DNA of 64,000 bases, taken from positions 1,748,501 to 1,812,500 of the forward strand of contig NC_059556.1 of assembly GCF_905220415.1 (NCBI RefSeq), read 5' to 3'. This document shows positions 21,355 through 31,772 of the stretch, one piece after another. The stretch is from Colias croceus. Taxonomy: Eukaryota; Arthropoda; Insecta; Lepidoptera; Pieridae. Numbering within the stretch: the first letter of the stretch is position 1; each line of letters begins with the position of its first letter. Under the pieces are notes generated by a model, which saw only the letters and a list, made by a program, of their open reading frames with translations, was not told the DNA's origin and searched no databases. The position numbers and the translations under genes are program-made.

Positions 21355-22370
21355 CAAAATTATGGAACATTTAATAAAAAACCGACTGGAGTGGTATCTA
21401 CGTTGAGAGAAATAATCTTCTTGCTCGCTCTCAATTTGGGTTTAGGAAAGGCATGAGTGTTTTAGATAGCCTCAATATCCTTACCACTGACATACGCTTG
21501 GCCTTTCAACAAAAATAATTCTTGTTGGGTTCCTAGATATTGTATCAGCGTATGATAACGTCCATCTTCCGGTACTCAGACATAAGCTGTCTCAGATGAG
21601 TATCCCTGCGAGGATGATACATTTTATCATGAATCTATTAACGATCAGATATATTCATGGGCGGCTCTTCTTCAAGTAGAGTTACATTTAAGGGCCTTCC
21701 CCAAGGATCAGTTTTGGGCCCAATCCTTTATTCAATCTACACGAATGATTTAGAAAATACTGTTACTCCTTTTTGCGATATCTTACAATATGCGGACGAT
21801 ATTGCATGTTTCATCTGGAAATATGGATGATGTTGTTGAGCGCCTTAATAGTGCAGTATCTAATTCAGAAGTCTGGATGAATGACCATGGTCTGTCTCTA
21901 TCGCCAGCTGAAAGTAATGCTGGTATTCACCAAAAAACGTTATTTTTCTCCCCCTGCGGTGATTCTTGACAATTCTATAATTCCTGTGGTAAGTAAGGTC
22001 AAATTTTTGGGGGTTGTGTTGGATCAAAAATTAAGTGGTATTGCATACATTGACTACATTGTACAAAAGTGCGAAAAAAAAATTAATGTGCTACGTTCGC
22101 TCGCCGGTGTGTGGTGGGGTTCCCGTCCATATTGCCAGAAACTCGTTTATAATGCAATAATCCGAAGTAACTTAGTTAATGCATCTTTTTTTTTGAGCGT
22201 TGTAGTAAATCCGCATTAATTAAACTAGATAAGATCCAATATAAATGTTTACGCCTCATACTTGGTGCGATGAAATCGTCTCCAGTTAACGCTCTCCAAG
22301 TAGAATTTGTGGATCCACCTTTGTTTCTTCGCCGACAGTATCTTCCCTTGCTATTTAATTACAAACATTA
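21355..22370 (+). pseudogene. Non-LTR retrotransposon reverse transcriptase, decayed
   Basis: Fragments in several frames line up in order: SQFGFRKGMSVLDSLNILTT, a catalytic-box remnant FLDIVSAYDNV, GLPQGSVLGP-like DNA near 21690-21725, QYADDIACF-like DNA near 21788-21812, then an open stretch VVSKVKFLGVVLDQKLSGIA ... NVLRSLAGVWWGSRPYCQK, and finally ALQVEFVDPPLFLRRQYL. This is the 3' half of a LINE RT of the Jockey/I/R1 group, with many stops and frameshifts. The endonuclease is missing. Confidence 0.75.
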
Positions 22371-22375
22371 AAAAC

Positions 22376-22540
22376 TAGCAGTCCGCCCCGGCTTCGCCCG
22401 TGGTACATGTTTACGTTTTCTCTACATAAGATCCATCCTCGTACTTCAAGACTACAAAAAAAGAATTATCGAAATCGGTTCAGCCGTTCTCGAGTTATGC
22501 GCTTACCCAACACATTTTGCGATTCATTTTTATATATAAG
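22376..22540 (-). mobile_element. Non-autonomous Helitron end
   Basis: Read on the minus strand the element ends CCACGGGCGAAGCCGGGGCG, GACTGCTAGT, that is a GC hairpin region followed by CTAG|T. The copy at 40521-40699 ends the same way on the plus strand. Upstream is the ATCGGTTCAGCCGTTCTCGA-type interior. The 5' boundary is uncertain. Confidence 0.6.
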
Positions 22541-23061
22541 ATATACAAAAGTCAAATTTAAACACAGGATTATAATTATTTACAAATTAAATAAGTCAGA
22601 CACAGCATATATTATCATAAAAAACATTTTTTTTGGTTCACAAATTGGAATTGACACAAACAGCCTTAAAAACTATTTATAAAACAAGCTAAATGTCAAA
22701 CTCAAAGATACGTTCAAGACTCAAGTTAAAAAAAAAAAAACTTCATTATACACACAGATTATACACAACAACAACCGCAACAACCGATAGACAACCGCCA
22801 TATGCACAGACAATAAAATGACCGCCAGTGGCGCCAGTATTGCCGCCAGTCACCACGGAGTGAGTGGTTGTAGAATTACGTACTAGATGTCGCTATGAGT
22901 CGCTGGTCAAGAAATAAATATTAAAACTAGTTATGTAATTATCAATTTAAAAATATTAAAGAGTCAAAAAAATCCCTAAAAATACTCATAAAAATTTCAG
23001 ACCCCTAAAAAAATCCTATCTCACTTATTTATCCCCTAAATCTGGAGGGAAAACCCCTAAG

Positions 23062-24727
23062 TTGGGAACCGTGTCAGAGCTGTATTTTATGATGCAAAAC
23101 GTTGTCTTAGAAATGATAAAATACAAAATAAAAAAAAGATTATCTCGGAAGAAAAGACGTTGGTGGATTCGAGGATGGGTTGAAAAAAAGCATCTGGGTG
23201 CAACACAGTTAATTTCTGAATTGTCAGATGAAGATCCTGAAAGCTATGCAAACTACTTTCGAATGGATGAAAATCATTTTAATTTCCTATTAACTAGTGT
23301 CCAACAAAATCACTAAACAAAATACAGCATGTCGAGAAGCACTCACAGCAAAATTGAAGCTTCAAATAACTTTACGGTTTCTTGCAACGGGAAACAGTTT
23401 GACGTCATTATCGTACGAATTTAGAGTGCCACCTTGCACTATATCGAAATTTTTGTCGGATGTTCTGGACGAAATATACGAAAAATTGAAACACCACATT
23501 GAGGTAAGATTTTTTTATTTGGTTAATCAACAACAGTTTAGTAGTTAGTAGTTTTTTATACATTTAATCATTGTAATATTACAATATACTTGATACTGCT
23601 TGTGAAATAATGTCATCACTAATAAATGTTGAATACACGTCTGTATCATTAGTGGCATAGGTGCCGCTAGCTGAAGCAATTGACTCTGTTTCCGAGGAGA
23701 ATTGGTAAACTTGCTGATCCGGTATAGTGATGGTTACAGTCCTGGTAGACTCCGTACTTGCCGGCGTAGATGATGATGGACCGCTTTGTGATGACGATTG
23801 CTTTGATAATTTAATACGTTGCCTTCTTATGATTGACAAAATCAACTCCTCAGTTTCGAGGGCAGCTTCTAAAGGAAGCTGACGTAGCTGCTGAGCTATA
23901 GTACGTGCGAAAAGTCAAATTCGTCATCGCCTCTAACATTAGAAAAGGTCTGCGAAGAAATCTTTTCTAACGCATCAACTGCTTTAAGAAGCGGATCTTG
24001 TATTTTCCTTTTCTTTCGTGGAGGTGTGCATGGTACAGTGAACTCTTCACTATTGGATTCGGAAGCAGAAGTTTCTTGATTGATGTTTGGTGTTTGAAAA
24101 AAATTATTGAACTAAATTCTCATTTTTTTTACAAATACCTGGGCACTGAAGAAAGTTTGAAAGAAATAATTGATGGATTCCAAGAGAAATGTAATTTTCC
24201 ACTATGTGGTGGTGCTATAGATGGGAAACACGTTCAAATACGTTGTCCCATGCATTCCGGGAGTGATTACTATAATTACAAGGGAACATTTAGTATTGTG
24301 CTCTTAGCATTTTGTGACAGTGATTTAAATTTTAGGTATATCAACGTGGGTCACTATGGTCGAGCTTCAGATGGGAGAATATTTGCTAGATCTTGTTTTA
24401 AAAGTGTGTTAGAGGAGAAGTCTTTGAATGCTCCTGAAGGAATGGTTATTTTGGGAGACCAGGCGTCCCCTTTAACTGACTATCTTATGACACCATATAG
24501 CCGACGCCTAAATTTATCTAAAAAACAAAAAAAATTCAACTATTGACTTTGCCGAGCTCGAAAAATCATTGAAAATACTTTTGGTGTATTAGTAAGTAAA
24601 TTTCGTATATTTGAAAAGCCTATTCCTTTACTGCCAGAAACTGTAGACAAAATTATAAAGGCATGTTGTGTCTTGCATAATTGGCTAAAAACTAGATCAT
24701 CAAATTATATTCAGCCAAATTATAATT
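23062..24727 (+). pseudogene. HARBI1-like transposase, two exons around an antisense MADF piece
   Basis: Exon 1 (to 23502) reads RRWWIRGWVEKKHLGATQLI, YFRMDENHFNFLL, then after a one-base slip ITKQNTACREAL and LQITLRFLATGNSLTSLSYE, ending before GTAAGAT. Exon 2 (from about 24139) reads GGAIDGKHVQIRCPMHSGSD (first Asp), VILGDQASPL (second Asp) and, after a frameshift, RARKIIENTFGVL (Glu) and KACCVLHNWL. All three catalytic positions can be read, but frameshifts near 23300 and 24540 break the gene. The 600-bp gap between exons holds the 3' end of a MADF-type gene on the opposite strand. Confidence 0.75.
23579..24060 (-). pseudogene. MADF-type accessory protein, C-terminal part, inside the HARBI1 intron
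   Basis: Minus-strand reading: PPRKKRKIQDPLLKAVDALE, DEFDF, then after a one-base slip ARTIAQQLRQLPLEAALETE and ELILSIIRRQRIKLSK, with a Ser/Thr-rich tail to a stop at 23579. The QLRxLP...AxxxxxxIIxxxxI segment matches the C-termini of MADF proteins linked to HARBI1. The MADF domain itself would lie to the right but is absent, replaced by HARBI1 exon 2. Confidence 0.6.
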
Positions 24728-24859
24728 GATGAAGAAAATTTAGTAACAGGAGAAATAGTGAGAGGTTCATGGCGGGACATACCACAGGAAGCATTTAGTC
24801 CACTTCGCAGTTTTAGTGGAAATCATTCAAGAAATGCTCACCAAATACGACAACATTGT

Positions 24860-25145
24860 CAACAACTTACGAACCTGAAGAGTTTCGTAACTATTTACGG
24901 ATGAGTCAAACTCTGTACAATAACTTACTACATTTAGTAACGCCTAAATTGGAAAAACAGGATACAGTGATGAGAAAAGCTATTAGTGTAGATGAAAGAT
25001 TAAAAGTGACACTACGCTACCTGGCCACGGGAAGATCGTACACTGATCTACAATACAGCGCAATTATTTCGAAACAAGCTCTAAGCTCAGTTATTCCTGA
25101 AACCTGTAAAGCAATTTATGAGGTTTTGAAAGAAAAATACATGAA
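24860..25145 (+). pseudogene. HARBI1-like transposase, first exon of a second copy
   Basis: Reads EFRNYLRMSQTLYNNLLHLV, KQDTVMRKAISVDERLKVTL and RYLATGRSYTDLQYSAIISK to YMK before GTGCGT, a possible donor. It is clearly the helical N-terminal domain of HARBI1. It starts where the previous HARBI1 gene ends, so one copy appears joined to another. Only 35 bp downstream is the end of an antisense MADF-type gene, the same layout as at 23.0-24.1 kb. No exon 2 is present. Confidence 0.65.
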
Positions 25146-25179
25146 GGTGCGTATGTAAGAATTTTTATTTATTATTTAG

Positions 25180-25560
25180 TTATTGTGACATGGTGTCATC
25201 GTTGAAATTATGAATATATTGAGCTGCAGCAGATTCCTGATAAGTAGGGGTCGGGGTGTATATGGTGGAGTTAACGGAGAGAGTACCCAATTGAGCTTGG
25301 AAGTAAACATCATTAATGAGTTTTTCTGCAATCAACTGCATGGTTGGCGGTAATTTTCTCATTTTGTTTGCATAGTATTTTCCTAAAACATAAAATTCAT
25401 CTTCCATTTTCTTGCTAACTGGTTCAGATAATTTTTCGCCAGTTAATTCAAGAATTTTGTCTGCCTTCTGAGTGGTTGGTTGCAGATTACGTTTGTTGGC
25501 TTGTCGTGGTGCTGGTGCAGCGTTCGATTCAGAGCGAGGTGTCGCTACAAATTCGCTTGC
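25180..25560 (-). pseudogene. MADF-type accessory protein, C-terminal part (second copy)
   Basis: Reading from about 25560: SNAAPAPRQANKRNLQPTTQ, KLSEPVSKKMEDEFYVLGKY, YANKMRKLPPTMQLIAEKLI, DVYFQAQLGTLSVNS, then a tail to a stop at 25180. The DEFxxxGKYxANKxRxLPxxxQLxAEKLIxDxxFxAxxG pattern is the usual end of MADF proteins paired with HARBI1. Upstream of 25560 the frame runs into an unrelated ISL2EU-like segment, so the open frame there is a fusion of two fragments. Confidence 0.65.
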
Positions 25561-25694
25561 ATGCGCGCTGTCTTCAATCAATACATGAAATGCATTTATA
25601 AGCGCAGCGGCCACATGGAAATCGTCCATCATGTGGCTCATGGCCCGATTAAAAAATCTTGTCTAAACAGTCGAAAATCGCGTTTGAACCGTCC
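25560..25694 (-). pseudogene. ISL2EU/IS4-like DDE transposase, C-terminal piece (left of Transib)
   Basis: Minus-strand reading FKRDFRLFRQDF, then after a slip in a T-run FNRAMSHMMDDFHVAAALIN. It continues from CRWVVEVVNGR at 28629-28738 on the other side of the Transib element. Using one copy of the 5-bp target gives VVEVVNGRFKRDFRL in frame, so the two pieces were one gene. The superfamily name is tentative. Confidence 0.55.
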
Positions 25695-28628
25695 CACATA
25701 CGTAGATTTCGACTAATTAGGCGGCCAAAAATATGTTTTTATTTTTATGGGGTAAAAGGCAGTTTAGAAAGGAAACAAAACAGTTTTTGACTAAAAAAAC
25801 ATTTTTATTTGGTAAATATAAGAAAAAAAATTAAAAAGATACAGTTTTTATAAGAACACAATTTTTTAAACAAATACTTAATTTCTATGAGCAATAATCT
25901 TATTTATTTATACAAGATTTGACATATACAATATTCATATATAATTTTTTTACAATTACAATTATCACTCCCGCATTATTTTTCAAGAAAAATCATGTTT
26001 CCTGATCTGTGTCTGAGTTTTCTTGATCTATCTCTTCGTTCGGTTCAGCAGACACAAGCAGAGCTATCGTTTCTTTTAAGAACGATTTTTGAGAAATTCT
26101 TTTGACAGTCCTCATACTGCTTAAAAGAGGATCGGATGTTAATAGCAACCTTTGATATATATCAAGGTTACACACCTCTCTTGAAAACTTCCTTGAAAAG
26201 TTTTGCCGATAGGACCGAAAATGTTTATTTCGTGCCTCTGCTGCTTCTTCCGATAATTGCCCTATTGGCAACAAAGCCTTTTGAATAATGCTGGCACCGT
26301 GAATCAAAATCTTGTGCATGGTTGGTGTCATAGGGTGCCAGCCGTATTGCTCCACATATAACTTTGCTGTGTCCAAAGCATAGCTGTCGTATTTAGCTAC
26401 ATCAATGTTATAGCCACAAGAAATAGCTTCTATTATGACTTTAAGTCTATGAATCAGTTCATGGTTTATACCCGTTATCTCAGCCGCCAACTCGGTGTCC
26501 TCGAAAAAACGTCTGCTGGTATTGCCATCATTTGTATTTCCGAAATTTGCCTTTGGCATGTCTACTAAGAGACCAGTTTCTGTCCGGAACCTTTCTTGGA
26601 TATCCTTCTTTTTATTCTGCTCTAACAGCTTTTCTTCCGGGGTTCTCCTTTCTCTGTATTTCTTGACAGGTAATTTATATGCCAGGTGCAATATGCTTTC
26701 AAAAAGCCGTATCCTGGCATCTAAAACCGAAATTCCGAAATCCAACGCTTCGGGGCTTGACTCATTTCTTTTACTGAGGTCATTGAAGTCCTTTGAAGTA
26801 GCCCCACAGATATAGCATCGACTTGTGGATGTTGTGTTTGTTGCTGCATTGCAAATTTTTCCGTCAATCATCGTCATTTTCATGATATGCCTAAACTTAA
26901 ATTCGCCACCATCTAAATTCACTGTAGTGGGCGTCAGGGACTTGGTGGCATTTTCCACATAACTGATTTCCTCTTTTGTTATATCTGTAGATTCCTTAAT
27001 AAATCGGAATCTTATAGGGCGGCAAAATCGTGGAGAAGAAGGCGTGGGATTTTGCCAAACAGTCTTTTCATTGTTTTCTCCACAAACAATTTTCAAAGGC
27101 ACAAAAGAGCTTATAAATATGTTGGCATCAGAGTCGGCATCATCTGTGAATTTCTGTTTAAACCGTGATTGTTGGGAGCCGTCACATCCCCATTTGCAAA
27201 TTAACGTTAATGACTCCCGTTCATTGTCATTCAGTGTTACTAACACTTCTTCCAGGAATATCGATAAGCGCATAACAGTATGGTTTATAAGGCTTTGTAA
27301 ATCCATTTCTGCACAAGTAGCCGTTACCCGTAAAGCACTTTTTGGTGGATAGCATTCTTGTTTTGCTTTCAACAATAAATCATAGCAAGGATAATGCCTT
27401 TTGTTTGTTGCCCTTATTATTTCATACTGCCGCCGAGTGAGATCGGCTTCTACAAACATTTTCAGGGTCTGAAATGGGGTCAAAGGAGCGATCATATCAC
27501 TCGCCTTGGAATAGGCTTTCCTATATTTACTAGCCCGGGTCGGCGATTTCGTAACGTCTTTGAGAACTGTCGAGGCATCCCTTTTGCCATCCTTTTGCAA
27601 AACTACTTGTGCGGCATGTACAATGACCTCTGGTTCTGTAGACGAACGTATTTCCTCAGTCTTTCTCCTCTTGCTACGTTCACTTGAATCCGCAAAGGAT
27701 TTGCAAGGTCGGCCTTGGCGAGGCGTTTCAATAGGAATTTCAAAAGTGCCCTCTAACCAGGACTGGTTATTTTTTAAAAAAACTTCTTCTACTTTGTGTG
27801 CTTTCAACCACCTTTGTTTCATTTGAGATTTTATGTAGGAAAAATTATGCTTCAGAGTCTTTTTACTCTCTTCAGTAACTCCATAACACTCCAGCAGATT
27901 ATTTTCCAAATAGTCCAGTTTTTCACCGAAATTTGGTAAATCTTGACTTTGCATCTGGTCGAACAAGTACTTCCGAGTAACTACTTTAAAGCCAGAGGCA
28001 CTAGAAGACCCTACAACAAATAAAAAATATGTTTTAGTATAGGAGACAAAATCCCATATTTTTCTAGGTTTCTACGTACAAACTTTGATATGAAATTTTG
28101 TGGTATTCTGCGGGTTTCTGCGGTTGATTTTTTTATTTAAGATAATGTAAAGTGTATAACCAATTAAACAAATAAGAAAATTTGACAGGGACGGACCCTG
28201 AAGTACACTAAAGACACTATTGAAAGTCAAAAACATGAATATTTTGTTAGAAAAATGGGTTAACTTTTGAGTGGTTAAAAAATGTAATATAAACCTACAA
28301 AATATGAACTAATTAATCAACATTGAAAATATCTTACCTGAAGTTTGAGAATCCATCACAATTACTGTAATAACTCACTTTGAAAATTAAACATTCACTT
28401 TATAAAAACCGTTGCAATGGTAGCGCCGAGAACAGTTACGTGCGTAAGTAGCGACGATCGAACTTCGACTACCTGTCGATCGGCCCAGGCGCACTCGTCT
28501 GGCGACAAATGGGCGGGGCGTAATTCCTGGAAGTGTTAGCTACTTGTGGATATCAATATTGTTGGCCTCGTGTTATTTTTTTCAAATTGACTTTTGGCCG
28601 CCTAATTAGTCGAAATCTACGTATGTGG
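25695..28628 (-). mobile_element. Transib transposon (RAG1-related superfamily), apparently intact
   Basis: The ends are inverted copies of a 36-bp sequence starting CACATACGTAGATTTCGACT, flanked by the 5-bp duplication CGTCC (25690-25694 and 28629-28633), with one extra G beside the right end. The ends parse as heptamer CACATAC, 23-bp spacer and an A-rich nonamer-like block (CCAAAAATA on the left, CCAAAAGTC on the right), the 7-23-9 form shared by Transib ends and V(D)J signals. Inside is one minus-strand gene encoding a complete Transib transposase. It sits in an ISL2EU-like gene whose frame is restored by one copy of CGTCC. Confidence 0.93.
25993..28356 (-). CDS. Transib transposase (RAG1 core-like), two exons, 678 aa
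   Basis: Transib enzymes cut and paste DNA by the same chemistry as RAG1. Exon 1 is 28356-28338 (19 nt, MDSQTS plus one base) before GTAAGAT; exon 2 is 28010-25993 after TTTGTTGTAG. Splicing gives 2037 nt, 679 codons with no stops. Catalytic residues by family alignment: D283 in CKWGCDGSQQ, D389 in MTMIDGKICN, and a Glu in LSEEAAEARNKHFR (about E598). The D-D spacing of 106 is close to that in RAG1. A CYICGA zinc-ligand motif, RPIRFRFIKE, and FGNTNDGNTSRRFF also match the family. The tail is acidic. The first 21 residues depend on the short first exon; without it the open frame starts at about residue 22. Confidence 0.92.
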
Positions 28629-28738
28629 CGTCCGTTGACGACTTCGACGACCCAGCGACAAATCGTCACTTTCCGATTTTTATTTGCCTCTAACGTCGAT
28701 AGCTCGTTTTCACCACGCCGTTTGCTTATAGGCATATC
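28629..28738 (-). pseudogene. ISL2EU/IS4-like transposase, middle piece (right of Transib)
   Basis: Reads MPISKRRGENELSTLEANKN and VTICRWVVEVVNGR. It continues leftwards, past the Transib, into 25560-25694. The preceding part of the protein (ending DMESC) is found at 33690-33930, beyond a Sola-like element, so this gene seems to have been interrupted twice. Confidence 0.55.
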
Positions 28739-29058
28739 ACACCTCCGATAAAATACTGTTACAAATCGAAATTTTTAAATGTTCAGGATAAATAAAAACA
28801 TTGAATTTATTTTTTGGAAGTCGATTTTTTTATAATTGTTTGAAAATATGTCATACATATGTTATATATCTATGTAAACCTTGTAAAAAGTGTTATTTTA
28901 TGGCATTATTAATTATCAAAAATAATCGATTTCTTTTAATATATATTTTTACTTGTAACTATTTTATCGAAGGTTATAAAGATATATGAAATGAAATATT
29001 CTGTTCATATTGTAACATTCTTTATTTTTATCAAAATAAACAAAAAACTCAAAACTTT

Positions 29059-29972
29059 TCAATGTGAATTAAGTATTTGATCACTATTGTTTTGGGGTAC
29101 TTCACAAACATGTTGATAAAACGGTGAATAAAACTGGGGTACGTGATTATTGTTTACCAAACTTAACAAATCATTTCTTTTTCTTTCATTTAGCGGTATA
29201 GGTCCGACATAGGCAGCCTTCAAGTCAGGTAATGTTTGCTGGGACTTACGCCAAAGCTTAGTCTCCAAAAATACCATTAGATTTTCTTTCATCACCATTA
29301 GATTTTTTGAAGTAAATTATATTCGGTGTTTGTTTAAAATATTTCAAAACTTTTACTTCATTAATTTTCCTACTGCCAATAGTCATTCGCATGTTACTCA
29401 TCAAATCTTTCAAAGATATAAAATCATTAAATGAAAGTTCATTTACGTTGTATTGCTCGCCAGTTTTTTTCGCTGATTTTATTATTTGTGCGTATTGGGA
29501 CGGTACATAGATAGGACCCGATTTAAGGTTCCGTTTAACGTTTTTTTCAATAATAACTGAGTGGACCGAGTCCCCCTCATTTTGGGTATGGCCAGATATT
29601 AAATACTTATGTGTGATTGAATCAAGATTTTTAAACTTCAAGACACAGTATACATAAACAGCTACTATAAATTTATTTTTATTGTGCCCTGTACAATTAT
29701 CTGAATAAAATGTTAAGTTATAATTGCCATCTTTATTACGTGAACAATCAATTTTTTCAATGTATTTCAATAAACAGCTCCCTATCTCATCAGATCCCCG
29801 ATTACCAGCTCCTTCATGCCAAAAATAGCATTAGATTTTTTTGTTTTTTAAGTCGGTTATTGTGAAGTTGAGACAGTTCAACTTGCTCTTATAGTAAAAT
29901 ACGGAAACATTCCCTTTTGGTACTGGTAACACGGCTTGTAAATCATACACAGCCACTATATCCTTGTTAGAG
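29059..29972 (-). pseudogene. DUF7869/Sola-like transposon protein, copy B, C-terminal part
   Basis: Reading from the Harbinger insertion leftwards: SNKDIVAVYDLQAVLPVPKG, VSVFYYKSKLN, FTITDLKNKK, one TAA, WHEGAGNRGSDEIGSCLLKY, then LTFYSDNCTGHNKNKF (candidate catalytic Asp in SDNC), THKYLISGHTQNEGDSVHSV, KSAKKTGEQYNVNELSFNDF. A frame change near 29290, next to a short duplicated TCTAATGGT, leads to AAYVGPIPLNERKRNDLLSL and a stop near 29059. The DNC-GxNKN and GHxxNExD motifs suggest an RNase-H-like transposase. The N-terminal part lies at 33397-33660, separated only by the Harbinger element. Confidence 0.65.
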
Positions 29973-30495
29973 TCATGCCCGATTTCACCAGTAACCCCTA
30001 AACAGTCTCCTAAGTAAGGGTTCCTTATTTTAAGGGACCCTTTAAATCACTACCTTACCTAAATTCTGTTTCACCATCCTATGGGTCACTTATCTAAGAG
30101 ACCCCTAGCTAAGTGACGTTTAGTGTGGGGATGCTACGCAATGTTAATCGATAAGAGGATCGATTATAGGATTCTATTGATATTTAGTTGAAAAACCACT
30201 TAATTTCACTCAGTTTATGTAGTAATAATGAGTTTGTTACCTTTAAATATAAAATAAAACAAAAAAAACAACTTTTTATGTATTTTGGCTGCCACGGCGA
30301 ATATGCCTTTGCGTAAAATCACACTTCAAAGTGACATTTTTATTTTTAATGACAATGACACATGTCACATTGTCAAATAGTTTGATTTTGTTGCCGGTTG
30401 CATTCAAAGAGGATAAAATCACTACGTTTTAGTCGCATTCGTTGTTTGTTTCGTGTTTTTTTTCGTTGGTATTTGTAATTATATAACAAAGAATA

Positions 30496-31772
30496 ATGGC
30501 AGAAAAAAGAAAACGCGGACAAAATTTCTCAATTGAGGATAAGGATAAACTGATAAAGTTACTGCTGCAACACAAAAATACCATCTTAAATAAAAGAACA
30601 GATGGTTCCACAAATGAGGCAAAAAACTGTGCTTGGATATCCATAACGGAATCTTTTAATTCCACATCAAATATACACAGGTATGTATGATAAACATATT
30701 TACTTGTTATTTGTATTTTATATGTATATACATACTTATTGTACATACCAGTCACGATATCTAACCTAAAAAAATTTTTTTTTAGAACCAAGGAATCTTT
30801 GATGAAGATATGGGAGAAGCTTAAAAGTGACAGCAAAAAATATTATGCCCAATCAAGAAGAGATACGTCACGGACAGGAGGTGGCCCTTCTACAGTTAAA
30901 ATTGACCCGGTACTCGAACAGGTGTCTACAATTATGGGCCGAGGGTGCACCGGTATTTTAGGGATACCAGACTGTGATGCCGAGACTGGAGGAGAGAGTG
31001 AAGAGATAGTCAAAGTTATTTGTATTGAGGATGAATTTTGGGAAACTGACGGACATTCAGCACAATCTCTTGAAGAACCAAACTTGAAGGTATATTTAAT
31101 TTGCTCTCTCATACTCCATTGTTATAAAACTTTTTGTTGATGTTATTAAATAATTAAATACACTATATGCATTTTTTTTCAGAGCCAAACACATGAAAAT
31201 TTTAAAACAGCTGAAGAACCTAAGCCTGATGTAAGTAGAAAATAATATTTGATTATAATATATGTGCAGCATGTAGCATGACTATGTAATGTTTAGGTTT
31301 AATTTTTTTTATTCTATTTATAATTGGTTTTAATATGTACATCCAAATAATAGTTATTTTCATTTTGTTTCTAAGAACGTACAAGAACTTCAGAAGGAAG
31401 CTCTATTGATTAATAAAACGCCTCTGTGGTCACGAAGGCGGCCACAGATATCCAACAACACTGAGCGCAGTGAAGCTACAGCAGTAGTTTCACAGAGTAT
31501 CCAAGGCGTCTATAAAAGAAAGGAAACTGTTGAGGAGCTCAAGGAGCAGTTATTGAGGGAGGAGATAGATTTTAAAAGGAAATTATATAATTTTCAATTG
31601 CAAGCAGCTGCAAAAGAGGTGGAAATTAAAACTGCAGTTTTAGAACAAATAAAAGGTAATTGTCTATTTATTACAATATATAACACAATAATTTAATTAT
31701 ATATTTACAGACTGTCAAAGTATTGTGTCATTTGACTTCTCTGGAAGCCATAGACAGGATCAGTATTTGTAA
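30496..31772 (+). CDS. Harbinger accessory protein, Myb/SANT-like, 5 exons, 292 aa
   Basis: In Harbinger systems this protein binds DNA and helps bring the transposase to the ends. Exons: 30496-30680, 30786-31089, 31183-31230, 31376-31655, 31711-31772, each with GT/AG borders and matching phase. Residues about 1-100 form a Myb/SANT-like domain (KRGQNFSIEDKDKLIKLLL, AWISITESFN, LMKIWEKLKSDSKKYYAQSR), then TGGGPSTVKID, an acidic middle, and a C-terminal coiled-coil-like helix (EELKEQLLREEIDFKRKLYN). The last exon ends HRQDQYL and overlaps the 3' end of the transposase gene on the other strand by 62 bp. If the last intron is retained, translation stops soon after LEQIKGN. Confidence 0.85.

Noticed and set aside
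25180..25641. Single 153-codon gene beginning MSHMMDDFHVAAALINAF
   Set aside because: The first part belongs to an ISL2EU-like transposase split by Transib and the rest to a MADF-type protein; it is a fusion of fragments.
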